NCBI GenBank assembly: GCA_023362775.1
Contig: JALMGJ010000011.1
Span: 18,092,001-18,156,000, forward strand
Source of the DNA: Charina bottae
Lineage: Eukaryota; Chordata; Lepidosauria; Squamata; Charinaidae
Direction: 5' to 3'
DNA: 64,000 bases
The notes under the pieces were generated by a model. It saw only the letters and a list, made by a program, of their open reading frames with translations, was not told the origin of the DNA and did no database searches. The position numbers were made by a program, and so were the translations under genes. This document shows, in pieces, positions 63,859 to 64,000 of the stretch (positions are counted from its first letter, which is position 1; each line of letters starts with the position of its first letter).

Positions 63859-64000
63859 ATTGGCGATCACTCGTAGCCGAGTAAGATTGTCTTCCAAAGG
63901 TAAAATTTTAACGGTGAGTCCGTAAGTGGCTATAAAGGCCAATTCTGGATCCGCACAACCTCCCACAATGAGGGCATAGGTTTCCGGGTGGGAGACGGTC
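63859..64000. repeat. Unidentified interspersed repeat
   Basis: GATCATTGGCGATCACTCGT...AGATTGTCTTCCAAAGG, a sequence that looks like a known reptile repeat end abutting its (GAT)-rich tail. Family not named; it runs off the window. Confidence 0.4.

Overview
The window is vertebrate nuclear DNA, most likely from a squamate and probably a snake. The genes are split into short exons with consensus GT-AG borders. The repeats are squamate-type: Sauria-type tRNA-headed SINEs whose tails resemble Bov-B ends, CR1/L2-like LINE copies ending in AATAAATA tails, and a LINE 3' end running into an (AATAG)n microsatellite, a pairing I know from snake genomes. Many short hAT-type DNA elements with 8-bp target duplications are also present.

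Three protein genes can be reconstructed exon by exon. Gene A (+ strand, 421-17745) is the 3' half of a leukocyte-type (CD11-like) integrin alpha subunit: 15 exons encoding thigh, genu, calf-1, calf-2, the membrane span and a GFFKR tail. Its 5' half lies left of the window. A small three-exon gene (- strand, 21691-23652) encodes cytochrome c oxidase subunit 6A and is called COX6A2 because of its position. Gene B (- strand, 29052-63389) is a second CD11-like integrin alpha: 28 exons covering all but the first ~60 residues, including an inserted I domain with intact MIDAS residues. The exons of gene A correspond one to one with the last 15 exons of gene B, with the same splice phases; ten of fifteen lengths are identical.

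Layout: 1-17745 gene A, whose longest intron (6992-12692) holds a three-level transposon nest; 17746-21690 intergenic repeats, including a ~340-bp polypurine tract; 21691-23652 COX6A2, with a MEF2/TATA-like site upstream; 23653-29051 intergenic, with LTR-like and MITE remnants; 29052-63389 gene B with many intronic transposons; 63390-64000 gene B intron with a drifting 7-bp tandem repeat. Genes A and B converge, with COX6A2 between them.

Functionally, both integrin alphas would pair with a beta-2-type subunit on leukocytes for adhesion and complement or ligand binding. COX6A is an accessory subunit of mitochondrial complex IV and is a neighbour only. I saw no bacterial, viral or CRISPR system. 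The most unusual signals are the convergent integrin pair, a mirror-image loss of thigh-domain cysteine pairs in the two paralogues, a hammerhead-like RNA motif in a repeat, and the nested, target-duplication-flanked mobile elements.
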